From assembly GCA_937890835.1 (NCBI GenBank), contig CALADF010000031.1, positions 62,001-126,000 on the forward strand: a stretch of 64,000 nucleotides of DNA, read 5' to 3'. The position numbers and the translations under genes are program-made. Under the pieces are notes generated by a model. The model worked only from the letters and a program-made list of their open reading frames with translations. It searched no databases and was not told the DNA's origin. Positions 31,740-40,445 of this stretch are shown here, piece by piece. This DNA is from an uncultured bacterium. Its GTDB lineage: Bacteria > Actinomycetota > Coriobacteriia > Coriobacteriales > Eggerthellaceae. Each line of letters opens with the position of its first letter. Positions within the stretch are counted from its first letter, which is position 1.

Positions 31740-31882
31740 GGGCGCCCCTCTTCTTGCGTTTTCGCACGATCGAATCCGATGTTTCGTTGCGATCTATCTT
31801 AGGTCTATCCGATGTATCGATAAAGGGTTTCTGAAGGGGTCATTTTTTAGCGAGGGAATCAAGGCGGGTAGGATAGACTGTT

Positions 31883-31925
31883 TTTTGGCCCTTTCAAAAT
31901 ACCTTTTTCGGGTTTTGGCCCTTTC
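31883..31925. repeat. Twin 13-bp direct repeats in divergent spacer
   Basis: TTTTGGCCCTTTC occurs at 31883-31895 and 31913-31925, exactly 30 bases apart (about three helical turns), between divergent zinc-ribbon genes. It may be a regulator-binding pair. A TAAAAT (-10-like) follows the second copy at 31927-31932. Confidence 0.7.
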
Positions 31926-31968
31926 GTAAAATTCTTCTCGTAAAGGAAAGACGATTCGTGAGGAGCCG

Positions 31969-32685
31969 ATGATGAAGTGCGCGAAGTGCCAGGCGGAAAA
32001 CGAAAGGGAAGCCCTGTACTGCAAGATGTGCGGTACCTCGATGAGCGGATGCGCGGGCGAGGCCGCTTCGGCGCTCGTCGAGGCGAAGCCCGTGATGCTC
32101 GATCCTGTGCCGGAGAGCGCGCCTGCGGTCGCCGCGGTTGCCGCGACCATCGCAACGTCCTACCCGCATACCGAAAGCGCCGCCGACTTCGCGCGCTACC
32201 AGCGCAAGCTCGCCGACAAGGCCGAGCAGGTGAGGGACGCCCGGGAGGTGGCCGCGCTGAACGCCGCAGACCATGAGGTGTATCGGAGGCGCCGGAGGAA
32301 CTGCCTTGTCGTCGGCATCGTTCTCGTGGTGCTGTTCGCCATGATGTATCCGTCATGGACCGGATCGTTCGCGGTGGGCGTGGGGGAAGACCCTATGCGC
32401 TCTCTCGCTTCCCACGCCGTATTGTTCTCGCTCGGCGCGTTCAACGCCTTCTTCTTCCCGTTCGGGTTCACGCCGATCAAGAACTTCATCGTGAACAACG
32501 GTTTCTTCGTCGTCGCGGGTTGGCTGTTCCTCGCCCTGGCGGCTTTGCTGCTCGTCATGCTGTCTATGCTGTTCGGCGTTCCCTACGCGATTTGGCTCAG
32601 CTGGAAAGTGCGGAAGAGCCGCAAGGCGACCGAGGAGGCGGTGGAGTTCGCCCAGGTGGCCGAACTCGAATACCAGCATATGTAG
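31969..32685 (+). CDS. Zinc-ribbon membrane protein of unknown function
   Basis: This 238-residue protein opens with MMKCAKCQAENEREALYCKM, a four-cysteine zinc ribbon, then an Ala-rich linker and a charged helical stretch (SAADFARYQRKLADKAEQV). Three or so hydrophobic helices follow: VVGIVLVVLFAMMY (near 105), FSLGAFNAFFFPFGF (near 150) and a long one from about 180 to 210 (VVAGWLFLALAALLLVMLS). GAGGAG precedes the ATG. It is divergent from the zinc-ribbon/DUF6076 pair; shared regulation through the twin repeats is possible. No known function. Confidence 0.78.
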   Translation: MMKCAKCQAENEREALYCKMCGTSMSGCAGEAASALVEAKPVMLDPVPESAPAVAAVAATIATSYPHTESAADFARYQRKLADKAEQVRDAREVAALNAADHEVYRRRRRNCLVVGIVLVVLFAMMYPSWTGSFAVGVGEDPMRSLASHAVLFSLGAFNAFFFPFGFTPIKNFIVNNGFFVVAGWLFLALAALLLVMLSMLFGVPYAIWLSWKVRKSRKATEEAVEFAQVAELEYQHM

Positions 32686-32714
32686 CACGGCGGGCGCATG
32701 ATCGCCTGCTTCGA

Positions 32715-32728
32715 TATAATGACGCCTA
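32715..32728 (+). promoter_or_regulatory. Candidate leaderless promoter (TATAAT seven bases before ATG)
   Basis: A consensus TATAAT at 32715-32720 is followed by GACGCCT and then the ATG at 32728, so transcription would begin at or beside the start codon. No ribosome site is present. The -35 region (near GGGCGC) is poor. The geometry is identical to that of queH. Confidence 0.6.
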
Positions 32729-34071
32729 TGAAAACTTTGGCGATCATAGGAGGCGGCGCGTCTGGTTTGGCGGCCGCCGTAGCTGCGGGCGAGAAGCTCG
32801 CGTGCATGGGGCGCGAGCAGCGCTTCGAGAAGGTGCGCGTCGTGGTGTACGAGGCGGACGACCGCGTGGGAAGGACCATCCTTGCCACGGGAAACGGCCG
32901 CTGCAATTTTTCCAACGAAGACGTGCGTGCGAGCCTGTACCACAACGCCGATTTCGTGGGGTCGGCGCTTCTCGACTTCGAAATTCGCGCTTGTTCTGAA
33001 GTGACGTCGCAGCGCAAGAGGTCGACGTCCTACGGCTCCGGCGTGCTCGGGTTCTTCTCCGATTGCGGCCTGTGTTGGCGCGGCGAGAGCGAGGGACGGC
33101 TGTATCCGCTGGCGAACAAGGCGACCTCGGTGCTCGAGGTGTTGCGCGCCGCAGCCGCTGCTGTCGGCGTCGAGGAGCGCTGCGATGCTCGCGTGGACGC
33201 GCTCGAGCCGCCGCGCAAGCCGGGATCGCGCTACACCTTGCGCTTGCATGACGGGAGCTTCGAGCGTGCCGACGCCGTCATCTTGGCGACGGGCGGGAAA
33301 AGCGCGATTCGCTTACCCGCGCAGCTTCCCTGGATCGAGCCGCGTCCCGTTCTTGGGCCGCTTGCGACCGACACACAGCTGGTCAAGCAGCTCGATAACA
33401 TCCGCGTGAAGGCGGCGCTCGAGCTTCGCCGTGCGGGCAAGCGAATCGCGCGGGAGGAAGGCGAGGTGCTCTTCCGCAAGTACGGCGTCTCGGGTATCGC
33501 GGTGTTCAACCTGTCGCGCTTCGCGCAGTCGGGCGACGTGTTGGCGGTCGATTTCATCCCGTGGATTCGCGCGGTCGACATGGAATCGTTTCTCAACAGA
33601 CGGCGCAAGTTGCTGCGTCCGCACGCAAACGATCCCCTGACATGCGGCGATATGCTGCGTGGAATGGTGTTACCGCAGGTGGCGCACGTGCTGTTGGAAA
33701 GCGCGGGTCTCTCCGAGCGCACGCGCTACGAGCGCGGACATGTGGCCGTTCTGGTCGATCTGCTGAAGGGCTTCGAGCTTCACGTGGAGGGCATAGGCGA
33801 CGCACGCCAGTGCCAGGTGCATCGCGGGGGCGTCGGCGTGTCCGCGCTCGATTCTCGCACCATGGAGGCGCGTGAGCTGCCGGGTTTGTACGTGACGGGC
33901 GAGCTGGCCGACGTCGACGCGCCCTGCGGTGGCTACAACCTGCACTGGGCGTGGGCGAGCGGTTTGCTTGCAGGGTGGAGCGCGGCGGAGCTGCTGACCG
34001 GCGTGGTCGGCTTCACGGACGATTGCGGGTCCGATGCACACCGCGAGATTCAGAACGGCGGTGCGCGATGA
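32728..34071 (+). CDS. HI0933/BaiN-like FAD-dependent oxidoreductase
   Basis: This 447-residue flavoprotein has the FAD-binding motif IIGGGASGLAAA at the N-terminus, TGNGRCNFSN near residue 57 (hallmark of the HI0933 family), VILATGGKSA near 190 and a C-terminal GELADVDAPCGGYNLHWAW that closes the FAD site. Family members are NAD(P)/FAD oxidoreductases of mostly unknown substrate; BaiN in bile-acid metabolism is one relative. The upstream in-frame ATG at 32698 lies before the -10 element, so the ATG at 32728 is chosen. Its stop overlaps the next start (ATGA). Confidence 0.9.
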   Translation: MKTLAIIGGGASGLAAAVAAGEKLACMGREQRFEKVRVVVYEADDRVGRTILATGNGRCNFSNEDVRASLYHNADFVGSALLDFEIRACSEVTSQRKRSTSYGSGVLGFFSDCGLCWRGESEGRLYPLANKATSVLEVLRAAAAAVGVEERCDARVDALEPPRKPGSRYTLRLHDGSFERADAVILATGGKSAIRLPAQLPWIEPRPVLGPLATDTQLVKQLDNIRVKAALELRRAGKRIAREEGEVLFRKYGVSGIAVFNLSRFAQSGDVLAVDFIPWIRAVDMESFLNRRRKLLRPHANDPLTCGDMLRGMVLPQVAHVLLESAGLSERTRYERGHVAVLVDLLKGFELHVEGIGDARQCQVHRGGVGVSALDSRTMEARELPGLYVTGELADVDAPCGGYNLHWAWASGLLAGWSAAELLTGVVGFTDDCGSDAHREIQNGGAR

Positions 34072-35855
34072 TCGAGGTTTCGAACGTTCCCGTGTCGTTG
34101 GACGCGGCGCTGCCCGAGCACGGCGACATGCTGCGTCGTGAGGTCGCGCGCGCCCTCGGCGTGAAGCTGCGTGCGGTCGGGAGCGTCGTCGCGCTCAAGC
34201 GCAGCGTCGATGCGCGGAAGAAGAGCAACGTCCATTTCGTCATGACGTGCGCGGTCGAGCTGAGCGATGGGTGCGAGCCGCGCCCCGTGCGCGGCGTGAG
34301 CGTGAAGGATCACGCGCCGCGCGCGTCGCTTGCCGTGCCCGATGCGTCCGCGGTCTTCGCCGCTTCCGGCGAGCCGCGTCCTGTGGTCGTTGGAGCCGGG
34401 CCTGCGGGTTTGTTCGCCGCGCTGTATCTGGCCCGTGCGGGCATGCGCCCGATCGTCGTCGAGCGCGGTGCCGCGGTCGACGAGCGCGTTGCCGCCGTAG
34501 CGGCGTTCGACGCGGGCGGACCTCTTGACGTGCGCACGAACATCCAGTTCGGCGAAGGCGGTGCGGGCACGTTCTCGGACGGGAAGTTGAACACGGGCAC
34601 GAAAAGCCCCCATATCCGTCACGTGCTCGAGACGTTCGTGGAGGCGGGCGCGCCCGTCGATATCCTTGTCGACGCCAAGCCCCACATCGGGACCGACGAG
34701 CTGGTGGGCGTGGTACGCAACTTCCGCAGGATGATCATCGATGCCGGGGGAGAGGTCCGCTTCCTCATGCAGTTGGCGGACGTGGAGCTGGCCGGTTGCG
34801 AAGGCGGCGGCGATGCCGCAATGCTGCGTGCGGGCGGCTCCGAAGGCGAGCGACCCCGGTTCCGCGTGAAGGCGGTCGTTTTGCGTGACGAGCGCAGCGG
34901 CGTTGAGGAGCGCATCCCGGCGACGCGTGTCGTGCTCGCCTGCGGTCATTCCGCGCGCGACACGTTCGAGATGGTGCGCGATGCGGGGCTTCTCATGGAG
35001 CGCAAACCCTTTGCCGTCGGCGTGCGCATCGAGCATCCGCAAAAGATGATCGATTGTGCGCAGTACGGCGCGTCGGCGGGGCACCCCGCGCTCGGAGCTG
35101 CCGATTACAAGCTGGCGGTGCATACCCGTTCGGGCAGGGGCGTGTACACGTTTTGCATGTGCCCCGGCGGTGAGGTGGTCGCTGCGGCCAGCGAGGAGGG
35201 CGGCGTGTGCGTGAACGGCATGAGCCGTCATGCGCGTGCGGGCGAAAACGCCAACAGCGCGCTTCTCGTGGGCGTCGAGCCCGCCGATCTACCCGGTGAC
35301 GACGTGCTCGCAGGCGTCGCGCTCCAGCGGCAGATCGAGCACGCGGCGTTTGCCGCAGGTCGTGCGTGCGGGGCGGCTGACTACACGGCTCCCGCCCAGA
35401 CCGTGGGCGATTTTCTTTCGGGCCGAAGCGGCGGTGCGAGCACGCTTGTGACCCCGACTTACCCGCGCGGAGTTGCGTGGACCGATCTGCACGAGTGCCT
35501 GCCCGCGTTCGTGACCGGGGCCATGGAGGAGGGCCTTCCTCTGCTCGACCGCAAGCTGCGCGGTTTCGCGCACCCCGAGGCCGTGCTCACCGGCGTCGAG
35601 GCGCGTAGCTCCTCGCCGGTGCGCATCGTGCGCGACGAGGCGTTTCAGGCTTGTATGGCGACGGCGGGCGAAGCCGCGCTCGATGCGGCTGCCAAGAAGG
35701 AGGCGCCCCGTGTGGAGGGGTTGTATCCGTGCGGCGAGGGGGCAGGCTATGCGGGGGGCATCACGAGCGCCGCGGTCGACGGGTTGCGCGTGGCCGAATC
35801 CATAGCGGCCGATTTTCTCGCGTCGCAAGCTGCTTGCGGGGAAGGCGATCGTTGA
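34068..35855 (+). CDS. FAD-dependent dehydrogenase, COG2509 type
   Basis: The 595-residue protein has an N-terminal domain of about 100 residues (VSLDAALPEHGDMLRREVAR) typical of this family. It is followed by FAD-binding VVVGAGPAGLFAALYLA near 105, the family mark IQFGEGGAGTFSDGKL near 160, VVLACGHSARDTF near 285 and GEGAGYAGGITSAAVDGL near the end. The reaction is not known. Start ATG overlaps the previous stop by four bases and its own stop overlaps the next ATG (TGATG), so the three genes are tightly coupled. Length is about 50 residues above the common size because of Ala/Gly-rich insertions. Confidence 0.9.
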   Translation: MIEVSNVPVSLDAALPEHGDMLRREVARALGVKLRAVGSVVALKRSVDARKKSNVHFVMTCAVELSDGCEPRPVRGVSVKDHAPRASLAVPDASAVFAASGEPRPVVVGAGPAGLFAALYLARAGMRPIVVERGAAVDERVAAVAAFDAGGPLDVRTNIQFGEGGAGTFSDGKLNTGTKSPHIRHVLETFVEAGAPVDILVDAKPHIGTDELVGVVRNFRRMIIDAGGEVRFLMQLADVELAGCEGGGDAAMLRAGGSEGERPRFRVKAVVLRDERSGVEERIPATRVVLACGHSARDTFEMVRDAGLLMERKPFAVGVRIEHPQKMIDCAQYGASAGHPALGAADYKLAVHTRSGRGVYTFCMCPGGEVVAAASEEGGVCVNGMSRHARAGENANSALLVGVEPADLPGDDVLAGVALQRQIEHAAFAAGRACGAADYTAPAQTVGDFLSGRSGGASTLVTPTYPRGVAWTDLHECLPAFVTGAMEEGLPLLDRKLRGFAHPEAVLTGVEARSSSPVRIVRDEAFQACMATAGEAALDAAAKKEAPRVEGLYPCGEGAGYAGGITSAAVDGLRVAESIAADFLASQAACGEGDR

Positions 35856-36328
35856 TGGGCGAGTTCTCGGAAGGCGTGTTCGAGCAGGTTCGGCGCATCC
35901 CTCGGGGAAAGTGCGCTACCTACGGGCAGATCGCTCGCCTTATGGGGCGGCCCCGCTCGGCGCGCTACGTCGGCTACGCCCTGCGGTCGAATCCCGCTCC
36001 CGGCGCCGATGCCGGCGACATACCCTGTCATCGCGTCGTTTTTAAAGACGGCAGTTTGTGCCGGGGCTTCGCGTTCGGCGGGCCTGAGGTTCAGCGGGCC
36101 ATGCTTGTCGAGGAGGGTGTGGCTTTTCTCGAGGACGGTCGGGTCGATCTCTCTTTGTGCGCATGGGACCCGGCGAAAGACGACGCCCTGCTTGGCCCGC
36201 CGCCCGGTTTCGACTGGGAAAGAGAGCTGGGGGATAGGGAGGAGCAGGCGCCTGGGAGACGGCCGCGCGAGCACCGCGCGAGTGTCGGCGCCCCGGCAGC
36301 AGCCTCGACCTTTTCCGCTCTCCGTTGA
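35855..36328 (+). CDS. Methylated-DNA-cysteine methyltransferase-like protein (MGMT family)
   Basis: This 157-residue protein contains the MGMT DNA-binding and active-site region: GVFEQVRRIPRGKCATYGQI, SARYVGYALRSNP, and the catalytic PCHRVVFKDG with the acceptor cysteine intact. It lacks the usual N-terminal domain of Ogt/Ada, as in short ATL-like proteins, but unlike ATL it keeps the cysteine. After residue 125 the C-terminus is low-complexity and basic. It would repair O6-alkylguanine. It starts inside the stop codon of the flavoprotein gene. Confidence 0.87.
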   Translation: MGEFSEGVFEQVRRIPRGKCATYGQIARLMGRPRSARYVGYALRSNPAPGADAGDIPCHRVVFKDGSLCRGFAFGGPEVQRAMLVEEGVAFLEDGRVDLSLCAWDPAKDDALLGPPPGFDWERELGDREEQAPGRRPREHRASVGAPAAASTFSALR

Positions 36329-36590
36329 ACCCTGCGCGTCCGTGTGCTCTCTTCGCGTTGCCTCCTCGCGCGGCGCCTTCGCCTCTTTCCCTTCTCGCCC
36401 TTCCGTTTTCCCATCGCGCCCTGCGCGATATCGCGGAAGCTCTATGTAAAGCCGTGCTTACATGATTTGTTGCGGTATCATTCGTTTTGTGATAACTGTA
36501 TTTCATCATGTGATTCGATGGCGCGAAGGGGAGACGTCGCGCCGTGCGAGATGCGGGGGACGTCTCGCAGTCGTGAAAGAGGGGTGCTGC

Positions 36591-37220
36591 GTGGGCTGTC
36601 GCCACGACCAAGCGATCGACCGTGCTGCCTGCGCGCTGAAGCGGGGAGAAGCGGTGATCTTCCCCACCGACACGGTCTATGGAGTCGGCGTCGCGGTGCG
36701 CTACGTCGACGCTCCGGCTCGGTTGTTTGAGTTGAAACGCCGAGACGAGGGAAAGCCCGTCGCGTGGTTGGTCGGCTCTCTTGATGATCTGAGCCGCTAC
36801 GGGCGCAACGTCGCTCCCTATGCGGTTTCCTTGGCGCAGGCGTTTTGGCCGGGCGCGCTCACGTTGGTCGTCGAGGCGTCGAAGGAGGTCCCCGAAGCCT
36901 ACCGCTCGAAGGAGGGCGCCATCGGGTTGCGCATGCCCGCGAGCGAGACGGCGCTCGGGCTGGCGCGCGCGACGGCGTCGCCTTTGGCCGCCACATCCGC
37001 TAATTTCTCGGGAAGCCCCGCGCCGAAAAGCCACGAGGATCTCGATCCAGCGTTCTCCTCGCAGGTCGGCTGCGTTCTCGTTGACGAGATGGCGGAAAGC
37101 GGCGTGGCCTCGACGGTTCTCGATTGCAGAGGGAGCAGCCCCGTCATCATCCGCGTCGGCTCCATTGGGGAAGCCGACATCGACGCGGTTCTTTCGACCT
37201 TGCGGTCGGACGAGGGTTAG
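36591..37220 (+). CDS. Sua5/YciO/YrdC-family protein, probable threonylcarbamoyl-AMP synthase
   Basis: The 209-residue protein has the YrdC fold marks: GEAVIFPTDTVYGVGVA, LFELKRRDEGKPVAWLV, FWPGALTLVVEAS, GLRMPASETAL and PLAATSANFSGSPAP. TsaC-type enzymes make threonylcarbamoyl-AMP for t6A37 in ANN-decoding tRNAs. The GTG at 36591 is chosen because AAAGAGGGG lies six bases upstream and the family N-terminus begins there; the longer open frame (from 36462) is AT-rich, promoter-like sequence. There is no Sua5 C-terminal domain. Another paralogue could be the main TsaC, so the exact role is inferred. Confidence 0.87.
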   Translation: MGCRHDQAIDRAACALKRGEAVIFPTDTVYGVGVAVRYVDAPARLFELKRRDEGKPVAWLVGSLDDLSRYGRNVAPYAVSLAQAFWPGALTLVVEASKEVPEAYRSKEGAIGLRMPASETALGLARATASPLAATSANFSGSPAPKSHEDLDPAFSSQVGCVLVDEMAESGVASTVLDCRGSSPVIIRVGSIGEADIDAVLSTLRSDEG

Positions 37221-37288
37221 GGCGCGACGGTCTGGCGCCTTTTAGTTTCATCTATGGTTGCACTGACGGTTTTAGGAAGGGGTCGGGT

Positions 37289-38254
37289 ATGCCGGAATCC
37301 GTTGAGCGCCAAACGTTGGGGTTTTCTTCCAAGGACGGGAAGAGCCAGATCAAGGGGTTGATGTGGCAGCCTGCGGGCACGACGGCGTCGTCCCCTCGGG
37401 GGATCGTCCAGATCGTGCACGGAATGTCCGAGCACATCGGGCGCTACGATGAATTCGCCCGTTTTCTCGCACAGCGCGGCTTCGTCGTCTGCGGGCACGA
37501 TCATATCGGGCATGGCAAGAGCGCCCCGCGCGCCGAGGACAGAGGCCACATGCCCGTCGACGTCGGCGCCGACATCCTCGTCGAGGACGTCGGTTCGATG
37601 CGCTCGGTCATGGGCTCGCGTTTCGCGCGAAGCGTGCCGTACTTTATCTTCGGCCATTCGATGGGCAGCTTCGTCGTGCGCAATTACCTGACCAGATACG
37701 GCGCGGGTCTTTCGGGCGCCATCATATGCGGAACGGGGAACAAGCCCCGCGTGGTGGCGCGTTTCGGGAACCGCGTCGCGCGCTCCCTCGCCGACAAGAA
37801 GGGCGAGCGTTACGTCAGCCCGTTTCTCCACTCGCTCGCCGACGGGGCGTACGGGAAAGCCGTTCGCAACGCCCGCACCTCCTTCGATTGGCTATCCTAC
37901 GACGAGGCGAACGTCGATGCTTACATCGCCGACGAGATGTGCGGCTGCCCGTTCACGGTGGGGGCTTACGCGTCGTTGTTCTCCTTGGTCGAGCGCGCCG
38001 CACGGCTCGATCTGGCCATGGGCGTGCCGAAGGATCTGCCGATGTTCTACATCGCCGGAGCCGAGGACCCCGTCGGCGATAACGGGGACGGGGTGCGCGA
38101 TGCCATCGAGGTCATGCGTGCGGCGGGCGTCGCCGATATCAAGATCAAACTATACGAGGGAATGCGGCACGAGATTCTCAACGAAACCGGCCGCGACCAA
38201 GTGTTCGAGGACGTGCTCGAATGGCTCGAGGGCCACGGGGCGCGAAAGGCTTAG
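37289..38254 (+). CDS. Alpha/beta hydrolase, monoacylglycerol lipase/lysophospholipase-like
   Basis: The 321-residue protein is a serine hydrolase of the S33/hydrolase_4 group. The oxyanion-hole HGMSEHIGRYDEFA lies near residue 47, HDHIGHGKSA near 72, the nucleophile elbow FGHSMGSFVV near 125, the Asp in AGAEDPVGDNG near 262 and the His in GMRHEIL near 292. No signal peptide, so cytoplasmic. It sits 17 bases upstream of glpK: release of glycerol from monoacylglycerol or lysophospholipid followed by phosphorylation is a coherent two-step route. AGGAAGGGG precedes the ATG. Confidence 0.9.
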   Translation: MPESVERQTLGFSSKDGKSQIKGLMWQPAGTTASSPRGIVQIVHGMSEHIGRYDEFARFLAQRGFVVCGHDHIGHGKSAPRAEDRGHMPVDVGADILVEDVGSMRSVMGSRFARSVPYFIFGHSMGSFVVRNYLTRYGAGLSGAIICGTGNKPRVVARFGNRVARSLADKKGERYVSPFLHSLADGAYGKAVRNARTSFDWLSYDEANVDAYIADEMCGCPFTVGAYASLFSLVERAARLDLAMGVPKDLPMFYIAGAEDPVGDNGDGVRDAIEVMRAAGVADIKIKLYEGMRHEILNETGRDQVFEDVLEWLEGHGARKA

Positions 38255-38271
38255 CGGAAGGGGATCGTCTC

Positions 38272-39771
38272 ATGGGAAGGTACGTCATCGCGCTCGATCA
38301 GGGAACGACCTCCTCGCGCGCCGTCTTGTTCGATCACGCGGGGCGCCCCGTCGCTTCGGTGCAGCGTCCTTTCCCGCAGATCTACCCGCAACCGGGATGG
38401 GTCGAGCATGATCCGCACGACATCCTCTCGTCTCAGCTCGGTGCGCTCACCGAGCTGCTCGTGTCCGAGGGGCTCGCGCCCGACGACGTCGATTCCATCG
38501 GCATCACCAACCAGCGCGAAACCACCATCGTGTGGAACCGGCTCACAGGCGAGCCGGTGTGCAACGCCATCGTATGGCAGTGCCGTCGCACCACGGAGAT
38601 GATCGAGCGGTTGTGCGCCGATCCCGAGGTGGCACGGCGCATCACCGCGACGACGGGGCTTATCCCCGACCCGTACTTCTCCGCCTCGAAGATAAAATGG
38701 ATCCTCGACAACGTCGCCGGGGCGCGTGAGGCCGCCGAGCGCGGCGAGCTGGCGTTCGGCACCGTCGACAGCTGGCTTATCTGGACGCTCACCTACGGCA
38801 GGGTTCACGCCACCGACGTGACCAACGCCAGCCGCACCATGCTCTACGACATTCACAACGGCTGCTGGGACGAATACCTTCTCGACCTGTTCGGCATCCC
38901 CGCCTCCATGATGCCCGAGGTTCGGCCTTCCGCTTCGTCGTTCGGGGAGACGTCGAATCCCGGCTTGGTGCAAGGCATTCCCATCTGCGGCGTCGCGGGC
39001 GATCAGCAGGCGGCCCTGTTCGGGCAGTGCTGTTTCAAGGCGGGTATGGCGAAGAACACCTACGGAACGGGGTGTTTCCTTCTCATGCACACCGGGCACG
39101 AGGCGTGCGAGAGTTCTCACGGCCTGGTCACCACCATCGCCGCGTCGGCACCCGGGGTGGAGGGCGCCGAGTACGCTCTCGAGGGCAGTGTGTTCATGGC
39201 GGGCGCGCTCGTGCAGTGGCTGCGCGATGAGCTCGGGCTGATCGAATCTCCCGCGCAAACCGAATCCCTCGCCAAGAGCGTGCCCGACACGGGCGGGGTC
39301 TACATCGTCCCCGCGTTCACGGGACTCGGCGCACCGTATTGGGACGCCGAGGCGCGCGGTGCCATCTTCGGCCTCACGCGTGGAGCGGGCAGGGCGCATA
39401 TCGTGCGCGCGGCGCTCGAGGCGCTGGCCTATCAGGTTCTCGACCTCGTGGTCGCCATGGAGGAGGATTCGGGCATCACGCTCTCGACGCTCAACGTCGA
39501 CGGCGGCGCCTCCGCCAACGACTTCCTCCTTCAGTTCCAAGCCGACATCATGGATCGCATTCTCAAGCGCCCACGCAACACCGAGACCACCGCGCTCGGC
39601 GCAGCCTACCTCGCCGGTCTTCAGACGGGTTTTTGGAGGGATCTCGAGGAAATTCGAAGGCTTGGGGACATCGGGGATGTGTTCTCGACGAAGATGGCTT
39701 CGAAACGTCGGCACGAGCTTATCGACGGCTGGCATGAGGCGGTCGGCCGCACGCGGACGCGACGCCCGTAG
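38272..39771 (+). CDS. glpK: Glycerol kinase
   Basis: This 499-residue FGGY kinase makes sn-glycerol-3-phosphate. Marks: ALDQGTTSSRAVLFD at the N-terminus, TNQRETTIVWNR near 82, GDQQAALFGQCCF near 243, NTYGTGCFLLMHTG near 262, and VDGGASANDFLLQFQADI near 407. Length is exactly that of the family. GGAAGGGGA precedes the ATG. It is cotranscribed with the upstream hydrolase. No glycerol facilitator or GlpD is seen nearby. Confidence 0.96.
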   Translation: MGRYVIALDQGTTSSRAVLFDHAGRPVASVQRPFPQIYPQPGWVEHDPHDILSSQLGALTELLVSEGLAPDDVDSIGITNQRETTIVWNRLTGEPVCNAIVWQCRRTTEMIERLCADPEVARRITATTGLIPDPYFSASKIKWILDNVAGAREAAERGELAFGTVDSWLIWTLTYGRVHATDVTNASRTMLYDIHNGCWDEYLLDLFGIPASMMPEVRPSASSFGETSNPGLVQGIPICGVAGDQQAALFGQCCFKAGMAKNTYGTGCFLLMHTGHEACESSHGLVTTIAASAPGVEGAEYALEGSVFMAGALVQWLRDELGLIESPAQTESLAKSVPDTGGVYIVPAFTGLGAPYWDAEARGAIFGLTRGAGRAHIVRAALEALAYQVLDLVVAMEEDSGITLSTLNVDGGASANDFLLQFQADIMDRILKRPRNTETTALGAAYLAGLQTGFWRDLEEIRRLGDIGDVFSTKMASKRRHELIDGWHEAVGRTRTRRP

Positions 39772-39973
39772 ACATCGCGCCTGCGTGCCGCGCGTCGCGT
39801 TTTCGCGATACGCTTGCCCGTAGGGGGCGTCGACTTGTGCGATTTCGAGGGCGGGCGGTTTTTCCCGTTGCGCCGTTTCGTTTCGTCTTACAATTGCAGG
39901 AATCTTATACGCCAGCCCGCTGTCGCCTTGATAAGCGCAGCGGGCATCGATTGAGACGGGAGCGAGGAACCCC

Positions 39974-40414
39974 ATGCGCATCAGCATTGCCAGCGACCAT
40001 GCAGGATTCGAACAGAAGCAGGCTTTGGCCTCTTATCTGAAGGAATCCGGATACGAGGTGTCGGATCGTGGTCCCGAGGACGACGGCCGTGTCGATTACC
40101 CCGATTTCGCCGAGCTCGTGGCCGATGACGTTGCCTCGGGCGTGGCCGATTTCGGTGTTCTCGTGTGCGGCACGGGCATCGGCATGGCGGTTGCGGCCAA
40201 CAAGGTGAACGGCATTCGCGCGGTAAACGTCGTCAACACGCAGTTCGCCGAGCTTGCGCGAGAGCACAACGATGCGAACATCGTTACGCTTTCGGGTCGT
40301 TTCGTCGATCTTGAGGAGAATAAGCGTATCCTGAGCACTTTCCTGTCGACTGAGTTCGGCGGGGGGCGTCACGCGGGGCGTGTCGAGAAGATCATGGCCC
40401 TCGAGACTCGTTAA
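39974..40414 (+). CDS. rpiB: Ribose-5-phosphate isomerase B
   Basis: The 146-residue protein interconverts ribose-5-P and ribulose-5-P. RpiB marks: MRISIASDHAGFEQK, YPDFAELVADDV, catalytic Cys in VLVCGTGIGMAVAANK and the NVVNTQFAELAREHNDAN helix. GCGAGGAA precedes the ATG. It is followed 31 bases later by glyA, a common pairing in Gram-positive bacteria linking pentose and one-carbon metabolism. TACAAT at 39890-39895 could be its -10, with a poor -35. Confidence 0.94.
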   Translation: MRISIASDHAGFEQKQALASYLKESGYEVSDRGPEDDGRVDYPDFAELVADDVASGVADFGVLVCGTGIGMAVAANKVNGIRAVNVVNTQFAELAREHNDANIVTLSGRFVDLEENKRILSTFLSTEFGGGRHAGRVEKIMALETR

Positions 40415-40445
40415 TTCGTCTGCGTTCGAGAAAAGGAACCCCCTC

